Shown here: positions 50,976 through 60,516 of the stretch, piece by piece
Position numbering within the stretch: position 1 is the first letter of the stretch
How the letters are laid out: every line of letters begins with the position of its first letter
Source of the DNA: Pedobacter polysacchareus
Lineage (GTDB): Bacteria; Bacteroidota; Bacteroidia; Sphingobacteriales; Sphingobacteriaceae
Assembly (NCBI RefSeq): GCF_019802255.1
Contig: NZ_JAHYSS010000010.1
Location: 1 to 64,000 of the forward strand
Direction of reading: 5' to 3'
Length of the DNA: 64,000 nucleotides
Position numbers and translations under genes: made by a program
Notes under the pieces: generated by a model
What the model was told of the DNA's origin: nothing
The model's database searches: none
What the model saw: only the letters and a program-made list of their open reading frames with translations

Positions 50976-53681
50976 ATGAAAATGAAAAATTTAAAAACAT
51001 GCCTGATGAGTTTAACCTACATCCTGATCCTTCATCAGTTCGCATTCGCAAGACAAATCAAACCCATAGAAAAGCAAGCACTAAATAAAGTATTGACTGA
51101 ATTAGCCGCTCAACACCACATCAACTTCCTGTATGAAGAGGTCAGTATTCAGCAAAAGGTGGTCGCCTATCATGCGGCTGCCCACAAAGGGAAATCTATT
51201 GATGAAGTGTTAAATGGGCTGCTATTGCCTTTAAACCTATCCTGGTTCAAAGTAGACGCTAAAAACTACTCTATATTTATCACCCCGAAAAAACAGAGCA
51301 GCCCTGGTACAGGCCTGGAGACGAAAGCCGGAATTCGTGATTCTGCGAAAGTAGAAAAGGTAAGCGGATCAGTTTTGGATGAAAACGGAAAACCTTTGGA
51401 GTATACCACCGTTACCCTATTGCAGGCCGTAGATTCCTCATTTGTGGTCCATTCATTAACGAATTTAGAGGGTATTTTCTCTTTTCCAGCTGTCAGAACT
51501 GGCACTTATATGCTCAAAATTTCTTCATTGGGTCATCAGGCTTATATAAGTAAGGCGTTTAAAGTGGCTGCGGGAACGACAACAATGGACATCCCTCCAA
51601 TTGCCATGAAAGCTGCCAATAAAACCTTAAAAGAAGTGCAGGTGGTGGCCAGTAAACCACTCGTAGAAACTAAAAGCGACCGGTTTATTTTCAATGTGGA
51701 GAACAGTGCGATGGCAGTAGGTAATTCCCTGCAGCTCCTGAGGTCCGCACCATTTGTCAGGGTGTCTGCTGAAAACTCACTGAGTCTTCAAGGTAAAAAA
51801 ACACTGGTACTCATCGATAACAAACCCGTACCGGAGGTCGCATTGGAAAATATCCTGCTGACCATGCCCGCTGGAAACATCGAAAAGATTGAACTGATTA
51901 CACAGCCTTCTGCCAAATATGACGCTTCTTATGGGGCGGTGATCAATATCATCACCAAAAAAAGCCAGATTGAAGGCCTAACCGGTAATTTAAGAGCCGA
52001 TGGCTCTGCGGGTAATTATGCAAACGGCAGTGTCAATGCCGGTGCCACCTATAAACATAAAAACTTCACCATTTATGCCAATGGTGGCTTAAATAAAGGT
52101 GATAATTATTTCAGCATTGAATCTGAAAGGTTTCAGGATCCTACAGATCCATCGTATTACTTAACGAACAACTGGACGAGGTTATCCCACAATAAAATCT
52201 ATACTTTCCAGACCAATATGGAATTGCAATTGGGAAAAAACCAAACCCTCGGACTATTTGTGGACCTGAGTGATGTGAAGTTTAAAGGTCCCTGGACAAC
52301 CACCAATGGTTTTGGCCGCAAAAATGGAAAGCTGGATTCTGTGTTGTACACTGATGCTTCTTTTAACCAAACGGGCAATTCTCAAACCTATAATATCAAT
52401 TACCACCTCTTATCCGATTCAGGTAAAAATGAGCTGACTGTTCTCGGAACCTTCACGCCATGGCAGAGAGACCTACGACAATCCTTTCCATCTACCCTTT
52501 ACGATGGCAATGGACAAGTGATCAAAACTCCGCCACTATACCAGATGCAAAATAAAGGAGATATTGATGTCTTTATTGCACAGGCTGATTATGCGCATCA
52601 GTTTAAAAAACAATGGGCATTTGAATCCGGTTTAAAATACCAGCATACCAATTCCAGGACCATCGTAAACTATGAGGACTATAAAACTGGTCAGTTGCAG
52701 CTGGATCCCACATTTTCAAATGACAACAGTTTAAAAGAATCCATAACAGGAGTCTATGGAACTTTAACTAAGGATTGGAAAAATGACAAACTCCAGCTGG
52801 GGTTTAGAGCAGAAGTATCAAATGTAGATTTTGAAGGAAATTTCAAACAGCGCAAATACAATTTTTTTCCAACATTACTGTATCAGCACACCCTAAATAA
52901 AGACTTAAACTTATCGACGTCTTATAAAAAAACCATCAGAAGACCCGCCTATACGGATCTGGTTCCTTACAGCGTGTTCTTAAATCAATATAGCATTGAG
53001 CAGGGAAATCCTGAAATGGCACCACAATTTGACCATACCTATACCTTAACCGCAAACATCCAGAAATTAAATGTCTCACTGAGCTATACAGCTATTGAAG
53101 GAATGATAGGTTTGTTTCCATCCCAGCAGGATTACCTCACAAAAGTGACCTACTACAAACGTCAGAATCTGAAAAAAGCATCCACCGTTGCCTTGTATTT
53201 GTTCTACCCATATCGAATCAACGACTGGTGGGAAACGATGAATAGTGGAACACCGATTGGCCGTAACAGCGCCGAAGGATTAGTTTTAGGCACAAACCAT
53301 AAGCTTGCCGCTTTCTATTCTGATTTTAGGACGGCACAGATTTTCAAGATCACAAAGGATATAAAGCTGCAGATTGACGCTTATTTCTGGACAAAGTATA
53401 CACAGGATCTTGGCAGTTATCAAGGGAATAAAAACATTGATGCCTCTTTTTTACTAAACCTATGGAATGGAAATGGGCAACTTAGAGTGGCGGGAAACGA
53501 ATTGGTTTTCAGAAGAAATGATTATTTACTGAAACGTGATTACGGAACTTTCCGCTCCGCAGAGCGCATACACACAGATAGCAGACGCGTATTTGTTGGC
53601 TTTACTTATAAGTTCGGAAAATCCCGTATTGCCAAACCAGATTCGAAACTTGGGAATGAAGATGCGATGAAACGAATATAA
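50976..53681 (+). CDS. TonB-dependent outer-membrane receptor with STN signalling domain
   Basis: A 901-residue receptor. After a signal peptide comes the STN domain (~35-105; NKVLTELAAQHHINFLYEEV), used for signalling to FecR. A carboxypeptidase-regulatory-like domain follows (~128-200; GSVLDENGKPLEYTTVTLLQ), then a plug (~225-320) and a large beta-barrel of the OMP_b-brl_3 type (RRPAYTDLVPYSVFLNQYSI). It ends in VGFTYKFGKSRI plus a short tail. No susD partner follows, so it is a non-Sus receptor. A FecIR-type ferric-siderophore or other small-ligand role is likely but unproven. Confidence 0.9.
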   Translation: MKMKNLKTCLMSLTYILILHQFAFARQIKPIEKQALNKVLTELAAQHHINFLYEEVSIQQKVVAYHAAAHKGKSIDEVLNGLLLPLNLSWFKVDAKNYSIFITPKKQSSPGTGLETKAGIRDSAKVEKVSGSVLDENGKPLEYTTVTLLQAVDSSFVVHSLTNLEGIFSFPAVRTGTYMLKISSLGHQAYISKAFKVAAGTTTMDIPPIAMKAANKTLKEVQVVASKPLVETKSDRFIFNVENSAMAVGNSLQLLRSAPFVRVSAENSLSLQGKKTLVLIDNKPVPEVALENILLTMPAGNIEKIELITQPSAKYDASYGAVINIITKKSQIEGLTGNLRADGSAGNYANGSVNAGATYKHKNFTIYANGGLNKGDNYFSIESERFQDPTDPSYYLTNNWTRLSHNKIYTFQTNMELQLGKNQTLGLFVDLSDVKFKGPWTTTNGFGRKNGKLDSVLYTDASFNQTGNSQTYNINYHLLSDSGKNELTVLGTFTPWQRDLRQSFPSTLYDGNGQVIKTPPLYQMQNKGDIDVFIAQADYAHQFKKQWAFESGLKYQHTNSRTIVNYEDYKTGQLQLDPTFSNDNSLKESITGVYGTLTKDWKNDKLQLGFRAEVSNVDFEGNFKQRKYNFFPTLLYQHTLNKDLNLSTSYKKTIRRPAYTDLVPYSVFLNQYSIEQGNPEMAPQFDHTYTLTANIQKLNVSLSYTAIEGMIGLFPSQQDYLTKVTYYKRQNLKKASTVALYLFYPYRINDWWETMNSGTPIGRNSAEGLVLGTNHKLAAFYSDFRTAQIFKITKDIKLQIDAYFWTKYTQDLGSYQGNKNIDASFLLNLWNGNGQLRVAGNELVFRRNDYLLKRDYGTFRSAERIHTDSRRVFVGFTYKFGKSRIAKPDSKLGNEDAMKRI

Positions 53682-53709
53682 GAAAATCAAAACCATCCGA
53701 CCTGTATTT

Positions 53710-53738
53710 AAAGCCATCAGATCATTTCTGATGGCTTT
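53710..53738 (+). terminator. intrinsic terminator after the TonB receptor gene
   Basis: AAAGCCATCAG pairs perfectly with CTGATGGCTTT around seven bases and runs into a T-tract. Confidence 0.85.
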
Positions 53739-54086
53739 TTGTTGCCGGTAAGCTTATACGGTTACCGATAGAGGGATCGTCGATCCTGAAGCTCCGTTTC
53801 ACTGAGGTTTGCAAGCTCATCTACAAAAGTTTGTTCTGTTTATCTAAAATCTGTAGTGTTCATAGTAAGTTTTACATTGTTTATCTATCTCTGTGATCAT
53901 TTACTGCATGATGATGGTTTAATATTCCAGCTTCGCTATTTAGGGAAAAGCAAGGAGTTGACAATAATTCCTTAATTTTCTCAGTAAGATAACCTAACCG
54001 TATATTTGCGGATATAAAAATATATTTAACAAATGAAACACATTTGCCTCATCCTATGAAATTCACACAAACGTTTGCGCAGAAAA
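53739..54086. other. non-coding gap between receptor and serine hydrolase genes
   Basis: No gene seen. GGATCG-T-CGATCC (53774-53786) is a short odd palindrome. Two GTTTATCTA blocks occur in the middle. No terminator for the minus-strand serine hydrolase was found here. Confidence 0.4.
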
Positions 54087-55829
54087 TTATTTCCCTAAAA
54101 ATTTCACTTGATTTAGCACGTATTCACCTAGATCAGCCGAAGCTCTGTCGTAATTAGAGAGGATAATGACCATGTAACGGGTTTCTGGAAAGAGATACGC
54201 TACCGCACTTACTCCAGGAGCTCCTCCAGAATGTCCTACCACTTGTTCTTGTGAAGTATCCCATATTTGAAAACCATATCCGTAATGCATTCCCAGCTCG
54301 TCTTTAAACATTTTTTGCCTTGATGAATTGGTCAGCAGTTTGCCTGATAACAATGCAGTTCCAAATTTATGTAGGTCGGCGGTAGTAGAATATCCACCTC
54401 CTGCAGGTGATGGCCTCGTAAAAGCAGAATTCAAATTAGAATCATATCCGCCATCTGTTTTAGGAATATATCCCAATGCCTGATTTCCGCTCAATCCTTT
54501 TTCCAACTTAGGATTAGAATTGGTCATACCTGCCAGCGCATAGATGTTTTTATCTACATAATCGAAGTAATTCTGTCCGGATATTTTTTCAATGATGACA
54601 CCCAGCAGCAGCATTCCGGTATTGCTGTAGGACCAGGAAGTTCCAGGTTCAAAATTAAGCTGAGGCTGCTTGAGGTATTTCTTATAGCTTTCTAGGGTCT
54701 GGAAATTGGCTGCTGTATCTTCCTTGAAGGCCTTGCTGAAGAAGTCGCCAAGGCCTGAACTGTGGTTTAATAAATGTCGGACTTGTATTTTATTGGCCAG
54801 GTCCATTGGCAGCCAGCTGCTATCTAAAAACTTGCCAATTGGATCATTTAAGCTAAGCTTGCCTGTCTCGATCAGCTGCATCACCCCTACTGCGGTAAAC
54901 ATCTTGTTCATAGAACCAATATTGAACCTTGTGGCCTTTGTATTCTTAAGATCAGGATCCTTTATTGCTGATCCACAGGTATATTGATATAGAACCTCAT
55001 CTCCCTTAGCCAAAAGCACCGTACCGGAAAAAATATCTTTTTGAGCCAATCGCTTTAAAGTCTGGTCCAGGTCGGCAATGAACGCCTGTTCACTCTTGGG
55101 TTTTCGGATCAGTTCCGGATTGAAAAACATCCTGCCATTGTAAAGCTTTACTTTCTGCTGGTTATCTAGCTTGATACTAAACTCATACACATTATTCAAG
55201 TCTTCGCTGAGGTATTGGTACTCTCCAAAAAACGCGTCTGCATTAAAATAAAGGCTTTTGAGATATTTAAGCCCTCCAGTTGAACGATATATCCCCTGCA
55301 TTCGTGCAGGCATTTCATTATTTGCGCTGGATTGGAGTGCCGATGAAAAGTTATCTTCCAGGTATTTTGTCCTGGCTGCAGGGGAATTAGTGTTGATGGC
55401 CCTGACGAATTTTTCAGCCTGCTCATCCAGAATTGCCCTGGCATGCTGCGACTGGAGACCCTTGATTTTCTCTGGCACATAAGCGGGTATTTTTTTCCAT
55501 ACCTCCTGTCCTATGGTCACTGCATCAACCACATTGTTATCATTTTTTGAAAAACTCAGCTTATAATTCCCTTCCGAATCAGAGAAATCGGACGCTGTCT
55601 GCTGATTTAACCATAATTCCCTACCATCCCATTCCCGTATCTGATGCAATTTGTGGCCAGATACCAGCATTTTAAGGTATAATTCCTTAATCTGCGGGTG
55701 CTGGTAATAGCCATCTGCGGATTTCAAGACCGGAATGGATGGCTGCGTTTGCGCATTTAACCTTGTGGAAAGGCAAAATATTGGAAAAAGAAACAGAGAA
55801 ACAGAAAAGAGCGCTTTTTGAGGAATCAT
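54087..55829 (-). CDS. exported serine hydrolase of the beta-lactamase/class C family
   Basis: A 580-residue protein with a signal peptide (to about residue 26). The N-terminal ~250 residues form an unrecognised domain. The beta-lactamase fold then begins, with catalytic S306-xx-K309 (IGSMNKMF), the Tyr motif YSN (SWSYSNTGML, near residue 400) and a HSGG-type third motif (VVGHSGGAPG, near 540). It is a penicillin-binding-protein-like or esterase-type hydrolase rather than a resistance enzyme; the family is broad. The N-terminal extension repeats DUF3471-like features seen in other Bacteroidota. Confidence 0.87.
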   Translation of the reverse strand: MIPQKALFSVSLFLFPIFCLSTRLNAQTQPSIPVLKSADGYYQHPQIKELYLKMLVSGHKLHQIREWDGRELWLNQQTASDFSDSEGNYKLSFSKNDNNVVDAVTIGQEVWKKIPAYVPEKIKGLQSQHARAILDEQAEKFVRAINTNSPAARTKYLEDNFSSALQSSANNEMPARMQGIYRSTGGLKYLKSLYFNADAFFGEYQYLSEDLNNVYEFSIKLDNQQKVKLYNGRMFFNPELIRKPKSEQAFIADLDQTLKRLAQKDIFSGTVLLAKGDEVLYQYTCGSAIKDPDLKNTKATRFNIGSMNKMFTAVGVMQLIETGKLSLNDPIGKFLDSSWLPMDLANKIQVRHLLNHSSGLGDFFSKAFKEDTAANFQTLESYKKYLKQPQLNFEPGTSWSYSNTGMLLLGVIIEKISGQNYFDYVDKNIYALAGMTNSNPKLEKGLSGNQALGYIPKTDGGYDSNLNSAFTRPSPAGGGYSTTADLHKFGTALLSGKLLTNSSRQKMFKDELGMHYGYGFQIWDTSQEQVVGHSGGAPGVSAVAYLFPETRYMVIILSNYDRASADLGEYVLNQVKFLGK

Positions 55830-55887
55830 ATCTTTAAGGGGGAGTCAAATAGATAACTCTCTTATTTAGATATGAATATACTAAATA

Positions 55888-56574
55888 TTACTCGTTCAAA
55901 TACCGATGTTTTTTCATGAGCTCCCTGCTTTCTGCCCTCCCAAAATTCATTGTCTTGTAAGCAGCAAGTAAATAGACTATATATAATACTAGAAATAAAG
56001 AAAGAATGGCGATAGTTAGGTATAGTCCAGAGAACGAATCAACAAATTCTATATACGGTTTAGATAATAACACGACAAATAAGAAAGCACCTTGTAAGGC
56101 AAAATAGCCGCCTGACAGCCTAAAAGATAAATATTGGCCCAACTTTTCACTGGAAAACTTTCTTATAAAAGTGATTACAATCTCCAGCAGCATGGTGACC
56201 GTGAATACTACTAACCACCATCCGTTGTCTATCAAAAGCAATTGGGCTTGATAAGCGAGTAATCCTCCCAGAACTAGTAAAAAGGCATACTTATAGCTGA
56301 AAAATGATCGGAAAGTTCTCCAGAAAAATCTATTATACTTTTTTTGGAGCCCGTTTGTTACCGCATCAGCTATCGTCGAAAAGCCCAATATGCCAAAATT
56401 ACTATACGTTTCTTGTAGCGCCCTGCTGAAATCAAGCTTCGAATCAGCCTCCATTCGCTCTTCTATTGCAGAGGCAACATGGTCGATGATTTCCATTTGA
56501 ACATCCAGATAGACAAAGCCTTTACGCAATACAAATTGCTTGATTTCTTCTAATTGTTGCTGACTTAGCTGCAT
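55888..56574 (-). CDS. membrane protein with N-terminal helical prefix, partner of PadR
   Basis: A 228-residue protein. The first ~75 residues (QQQLEEIKQFVLRKGFVYLD, EIIDHVASAIEERM, ALQETYSNFGILGF) look like the HAAS-type permease-prefix domain often encoded next to PadR regulators. Five hydrophobic segments follow between ~95 and ~215. It ends in a charged tail (AESRELMKKHRYLNE). Encoded 122 bases downstream of the PadR gene on the same strand, it is probably under PadR control. Function unknown. Confidence 0.75.
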   Translation of the reverse strand: MQLSQQQLEEIKQFVLRKGFVYLDVQMEIIDHVASAIEERMEADSKLDFSRALQETYSNFGILGFSTIADAVTNGLQKKYNRFFWRTFRSFFSYKYAFLLVLGGLLAYQAQLLLIDNGWWLVVFTVTMLLEIVITFIRKFSSEKLGQYLSFRLSGGYFALQGAFLFVVLLSKPYIEFVDSFSGLYLTIAILSLFLVLYIVYLLAAYKTMNFGRAESRELMKKHRYLNE

Positions 56575-56696
56575 ATTTTAAACGTTATAAGTGATGAGGA
56601 AATATTCTTGATGAGGTACGGGATTTCATGAAGACTAATATTGATGAGGGAATAGTGGTAAAAAAAGGAGTTTAATATTTTTTTGGTGAGTATAAA

Positions 56697-57035
56697 TCAG
56701 GATGAAAGCTTAAGATTGAGCAGCAGCTGTAAGTTCAGCATGAAATCTTTCGCTTCCTGCAATTTATTAACCACCGCTATTTCGCCATCCATTGATAAAG
56801 AATAGTACTTTCGAACCCTATTTTCTACTACCTCTGTAGTGGTTTCCAGCAAACCTTCCGCCTCTAGCTTGTGTAATGCAGGATATAAAGCGCCCTCTTT
56901 CAGCAATAGCTCGCCCTGCGTAATTGACTTTACTTTCTGCGTGATTTCATATCCATACATTCGTTGATTCTCCGCTAAAAGGTTGAGAATAATGGTTTGT
57001 AAGGTTCCTTTGAATAATTCATTATTGATTGCCAT
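56697..57035 (-). CDS. PadR-family transcriptional regulator
   Basis: A 112-residue winged-helix repressor: KGTLQTIILNLLAENQRMYG, then YEITQKVKSITQGELLLKEG, ALYPALHKLEAEGLLETTTE and VRKYYSLSMDGEIAV are the standard PadR elements. It is the short (PadR-s1) class. A strong palindrome lies 20-52 bases upstream, and a perfect -7 box ends five bases before the start codon. Transcription would then begin at or next to the ATG and give a nearly leaderless mRNA. Autoregulation with the membrane-protein gene downstream is likely. Confidence 0.92.
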   Translation of the reverse strand: MAINNELFKGTLQTIILNLLAENQRMYGYEITQKVKSITQGELLLKEGALYPALHKLEAEGLLETTTEVVENRVRKYYSLSMDGEIAVVNKLQEAKDFMLNLQLLLNLKLSS

Positions 57036-57039
57036 ATTT

Positions 57040-57047
57040 CAAATATA
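57040..57047 (-). promoter_or_regulatory. -7 box of the PadR operon
   Basis: On the minus strand it reads TATATTTG, an exact TAnnTTTG match, four bases before the ATG (57033-57035). The transcript should begin about at the start codon. Confidence 0.6.
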
Positions 57048-57054
57048 ATAGATT

Positions 57055-57087
57055 AATTATATACATAAAGATCTTATGTATATAATT
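57055..57087. promoter_or_regulatory. PadR operator palindrome
   Basis: AATTATATACATAA (57055-57068) and its exact complement TTATGTATATAATT (57074-57087) are separated by AGATC. The internal TACATA/TATGTA halves are like known PadR sites. It covers the expected -33 region of the PadR promoter. Confidence 0.82.
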
Positions 57088-57229
57088 TTTAATGCTTTCT
57101 AACAAATATGCTTCAAACTTAAGATCAATCGGACTTCTTGTTCAGCCCCACCCAATTCTAAGGCGTTAAATTTAAGATCATTAAAAACTATTATTAGCAA
57201 TGATCGTTTACTATAAAAAGAAATAAATA

Positions 57230-58168
57230 ATGATCACACGACCACAGATTGCCATATTAGATGATTATCAAAATGTAGCCTTAACCTACGGAGATTGGTC
57301 AGCTATAAATAAACTTGCCGAAATCACCGTCTTTAACGACCATTTGTCTTCAAAAGAAGAGATCATCCAGCGGCTAAAACCCTTCCAGGTCATCGCAGTG
57401 ATGCGGGAACGCACACCTTTAACACGTGAAATTCTTTCGCAATTACCCAACCTAAAGCTCATTATTTCTACAGGTGAGCGAAATGCCTCCATAGATATAA
57501 AGGCTGCGGAAGAATTCGGAATTGCCATTTCTCCAACCAGATACCTATCCAATGGCGCACCAGAACTGACTTGGGCCTTAATGCTTGCGTTAGCAAAACA
57601 TTTGATTCCAGAAAGCAGTCAGGTACGTAAAAGTGGCTGGCAAACAGAAGTTGGGGTAGATTTGAAGGGGAAAACTATAGGGATTGTTGGCCTTGGCCGC
57701 ATTGGAAGCACCATTGCCCACTATGCAAAAGCATTTGAAATGGAGGTGATCGCCTGGAGTCAAAATCTTACCGAAGAAAGAGCGGCGGCTCAAGGGGCAA
57801 AACTCGTTAGCAAGGAAGAATTATTTATAAAAGCAGATTTTGTGACGGTACACCTGGTTTTAAGTTCAAGAAGCAGAGGGATTATCACTGAAAAAGAACT
57901 GAATCTCATGAAGCCAAGCGCTTTCTTTATCAATACTTCCAGAGGGCCATTGGTAGATGAAGCTGCTTTAATTAGCGTATTAACACAAAAAAAGATCGCT
58001 GCTGCGGCATTGGATGTATATGAAATTGAACCATTACCGCTTCAGCATCCATTTCGAACTTTAACAAATGTATTAGCAACGCCGCACATTGGCTATGTAA
58101 CTGAAAATACCTACCGGATATTTTATGAGGATATTCAAAACAGGATTGCCGAATGGCTGAAAGAATAA
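57230..58168 (+). CDS. D-isomer-specific 2-hydroxyacid dehydrogenase
   Basis: A 312-residue NAD(P)-dependent oxidoreductase. It starts MITRPQIAILDDYQNVALTY. The dinucleotide-binding motif is GIVGLGRIGS, near residue 149. Catalytic Arg is in NTSRGPLVDE, Glu in DVYEIEPLP and His in ATPHIGYVT. The N-terminus (ILDDYQNVA) places it in a subgroup with D-3-phosphoglycerate-dehydrogenase-like members of unknown substrate. It is convergent with the DoxX gene, three bases apart. Confidence 0.9.
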   Translation: MITRPQIAILDDYQNVALTYGDWSAINKLAEITVFNDHLSSKEEIIQRLKPFQVIAVMRERTPLTREILSQLPNLKLIISTGERNASIDIKAAEEFGIAISPTRYLSNGAPELTWALMLALAKHLIPESSQVRKSGWQTEVGVDLKGKTIGIVGLGRIGSTIAHYAKAFEMEVIAWSQNLTEERAAAQGAKLVSKEELFIKADFVTVHLVLSSRSRGIITEKELNLMKPSAFFINTSRGPLVDEAALISVLTQKKIAAAALDVYEIEPLPLQHPFRTLTNVLATPHIGYVTENTYRIFYEDIQNRIAEWLKE

Positions 58169-58171
58169 GTC

Positions 58172-58564
58172 TTATCGACGTCTCTTCACTGGGATACAGA
58201 TGGCGATTAAGGAAAGAATGAGCACAAAACTAAACTCCATTCCGTTTCTTCCAGGGCCTACTACAAACCAGCCATCAGGATAATGAACCAGTACAATTCC
58301 GGTAATTAAGATCAACAGAAAGCCAGGTACCACATATTTCAATAATTTTCCAAACAGAATTAATAGAGAACCGATGATTTCAAAAACTATTAAAGCCCAA
58401 GCCACATAAACCCCGAAAGGTGCAAATCCAACCTTATTCAAGTACAATTCACCAAAATCGTTTACCGTGTGGTTTAGTACGCCATGTAAACTATGAGATA
58501 AAAAAATAGTGGCAAGAGCTATACGAATTAGCAATAGTGGATTAATGCGGTTAATAGTTTTCAT
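58172..58564 (-). CDS. DoxX family membrane protein
   Basis: A 130-residue membrane protein with four hydrophobic helices. It shows LLLIRIALATIFLSHSLHGV at the start, a PFGVYVAWALIVFEIIGSLL block and ILITGIVLVHYPDGWFVVG (with the conserved aromatic-Gly motif) typical of the DoxX/DoxD-like family. Members are linked to quinone or thiol redox chemistry in the membrane, but the function here is unknown. Single gene or first of a short operon with the SWIM gene upstream, which ends 54 bases before its start. Confidence 0.82.
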   Translation of the reverse strand: MKTINRINPLLLIRIALATIFLSHSLHGVLNHTVNDFGELYLNKVGFAPFGVYVAWALIVFEIIGSLLILFGKLLKYVVPGFLLILITGIVLVHYPDGWFVVGPGRNGMEFSFVLILSLIAICIPVKRRR

Positions 58565-58618
58565 AAATAAATATATATGTTTACCAGCACAGTAACAAAT
58601 TTACTGAAATAGCCACAG

Positions 58619-60289
58619 CTATAATTGCGTTTCCATATAAAGCACAAAGAGATTCGGACTGGCATAATAAGCATTTCGACGCACATGTTTAATGGCTAAT
58701 TGCAATTCTTGCGGCGAATAAAGCTTTCGCATGATCACCATTAGCTGATTGAGAACGGGCGTTAGCTGCTTACCTGCCATTTGATCTTCAGGATGATCTC
58801 TTTTATGAATTAAGCGGGTAAAGAAAACAGTATGGTACTTCAATGACATTTTTTCTGCGAATCTGATGATCACTTCATAAGTCACAGTGCTATCCAGATA
58901 GTCCAGCATTTTTTCATAGCGACCTTCCTCATCTAGGAGCTGAAACCAAAACAACCTCGCTCCAGGTTGGTCAGCAGCCAATCTACGAGCTCTGCTCAAC
59001 AGATTATTTCGCCATTTCTTCTTTTCTTCGCTTTCTACAATATGTTTACTCACAAATGAATAAGCATCAAAATCAAATGACCAGGCAAAAGTCTCTTTTA
59101 ATACCATAGCTAATTTCTGATTATCTTCCAATCTGCTATAGATTTCAGCGAGGAATTTAAGATACGACTTGTTGTAATCTGAAACGCAATTATTGGCAAT
59201 CTGCTCCAGGCAATACTTTTCGGCAAGCAGTAAATGTCCCTCTTTAATTAGCAAGCCAATCAGCAAATAATTATAATCATTTTTATAATGCATCGGCTTG
59301 AATAGCAGATAATGTAATTCAAACAACCCACAATCCACAACCATATTAAACACTACCGCTACATAATCTTCCTTATGCTGGAACTTCTGACCGCTTAGTC
59401 CAATGTATTGTGTCAACAGATTTAAAGCAAGTTTATGTTTCCGTTCCTCCTCACTCAAATTATATAATTGAACCAGGAAAGACAAATAGTAATTTCTGAT
59501 ATGAAGAAGGTCTACGTGAATTCGCGCTATGAAAAAATTAACCACTTTATCCCAATAGGCTTCCTCAGTAATTTGGTGAACCAAGGGAATAACCTTCGAC
59601 AAAATACCTTTGTGGTAGGTTTCAATCCTATTGCTGTTAGTCTTCAAATTATATTTGATTTCATTCACCACATCCAGAATGGCATCAAATCTCAGGAAAG
59701 CATCTTCATCTCCCATCCTCTGGAGATAATCATCAATAATAGATTCATGCAGCGTTTCCCATAATCCAATGATCCTTTTTACCTCTGCAATTTCTACGAC
59801 TTTACGATTGCTTACAACTGCTTTCACTGCATCAAAACTTAAATTCCTCAACTCTTCAACAGAATAAGCTTCGTGTTTAACTGAAAATTTCTGAGTAAAA
59901 GCAAGTGCGAGGTCTTTATTTTTGCTGAATAATTCTAGCAGCCAAACTTTTAGCTGATCAGGGTCGGCTTGCTGAACAAGGCTTTCCAGAGGATTTATTT
60001 TGGTGATTCTTATAGCAGAGGACTTTCTTTTCCCATTGATCAAGTACAGCAGTAACGCTGCTTTATGATTGCAAAATAAAGTTGCAGCTGGACAATCACA
60101 GCTATTACTAACCATATCCCCTGTGGTATCAAATACAATTTCGGTATCAAAAGTCTGGTCCCTTTCATCTACATAGGCCTGAAAACGATCTTTCCCTATT
60201 TCATCGCATTCCCTCACTACAGTTTTTGCTACTTTTGAGGTTAGTTCCTTGGAAAATAATTCCTGGTATTTCTTTAAAACAAATTTCAT
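58619..60289 (-). CDS. SWIM zinc-finger protein
   Basis: A 556-residue cytosolic protein. The N-terminal part carries a SWIM zinc finger with pattern CxCx6CxH (C64, C66, C73, H75, in SNSCDCPAATLFCNHKA). The remaining ~470 residues are alpha-helical, with repeat-like helical pairs resembling an armadillo/TPR superhelix. SWIM proteins bind nucleic acid or proteins, and in bacteria are often next to SNF2 helicases; none is present here. The start MKFVLKKYQELFSKE is the first ATG. Function unknown. Confidence 0.82.
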   Translation of the reverse strand: MKFVLKKYQELFSKELTSKVAKTVVRECDEIGKDRFQAYVDERDQTFDTEIVFDTTGDMVSNSCDCPAATLFCNHKAALLLYLINGKRKSSAIRITKINPLESLVQQADPDQLKVWLLELFSKNKDLALAFTQKFSVKHEAYSVEELRNLSFDAVKAVVSNRKVVEIAEVKRIIGLWETLHESIIDDYLQRMGDEDAFLRFDAILDVVNEIKYNLKTNSNRIETYHKGILSKVIPLVHQITEEAYWDKVVNFFIARIHVDLLHIRNYYLSFLVQLYNLSEEERKHKLALNLLTQYIGLSGQKFQHKEDYVAVVFNMVVDCGLFELHYLLFKPMHYKNDYNYLLIGLLIKEGHLLLAEKYCLEQIANNCVSDYNKSYLKFLAEIYSRLEDNQKLAMVLKETFAWSFDFDAYSFVSKHIVESEEKKKWRNNLLSRARRLAADQPGARLFWFQLLDEEGRYEKMLDYLDSTVTYEVIIRFAEKMSLKYHTVFFTRLIHKRDHPEDQMAGKQLTPVLNQLMVIMRKLYSPQELQLAIKHVRRNAYYASPNLFVLYMETQL

Positions 60290-60466
60290 GGTCTAACCTA
60301 TTATTTAAATACCCTCGCCACCAGCTCAGCAGCAATGAATTTTAAGATGAATGGTAAATGTAACATAACACCTAGTATAATTCTTATATACTTTTTCAAT
60401 TATCCAATTATTTTTATTGGAACAGTAATTGCGCCTTATTTAACAAATCAAACATTAGCTTTGCTA

Positions 60467-60490
60467 ATTCCTGGTAAGGAAGCCAGGAAT
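60467..60490. repeat. 8-bp inverted repeat before the Omp85-like gene
   Basis: ATTCCTGG-N8-CCAGGAAT is perfect and ends 26 bases before the TTG start. It may be a regulator site or an RNA hairpin in the leader. Confidence 0.45.
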
Positions 60491-60516
60491 ACCTCAACAA
60501 TTATATTTTAAATCAA

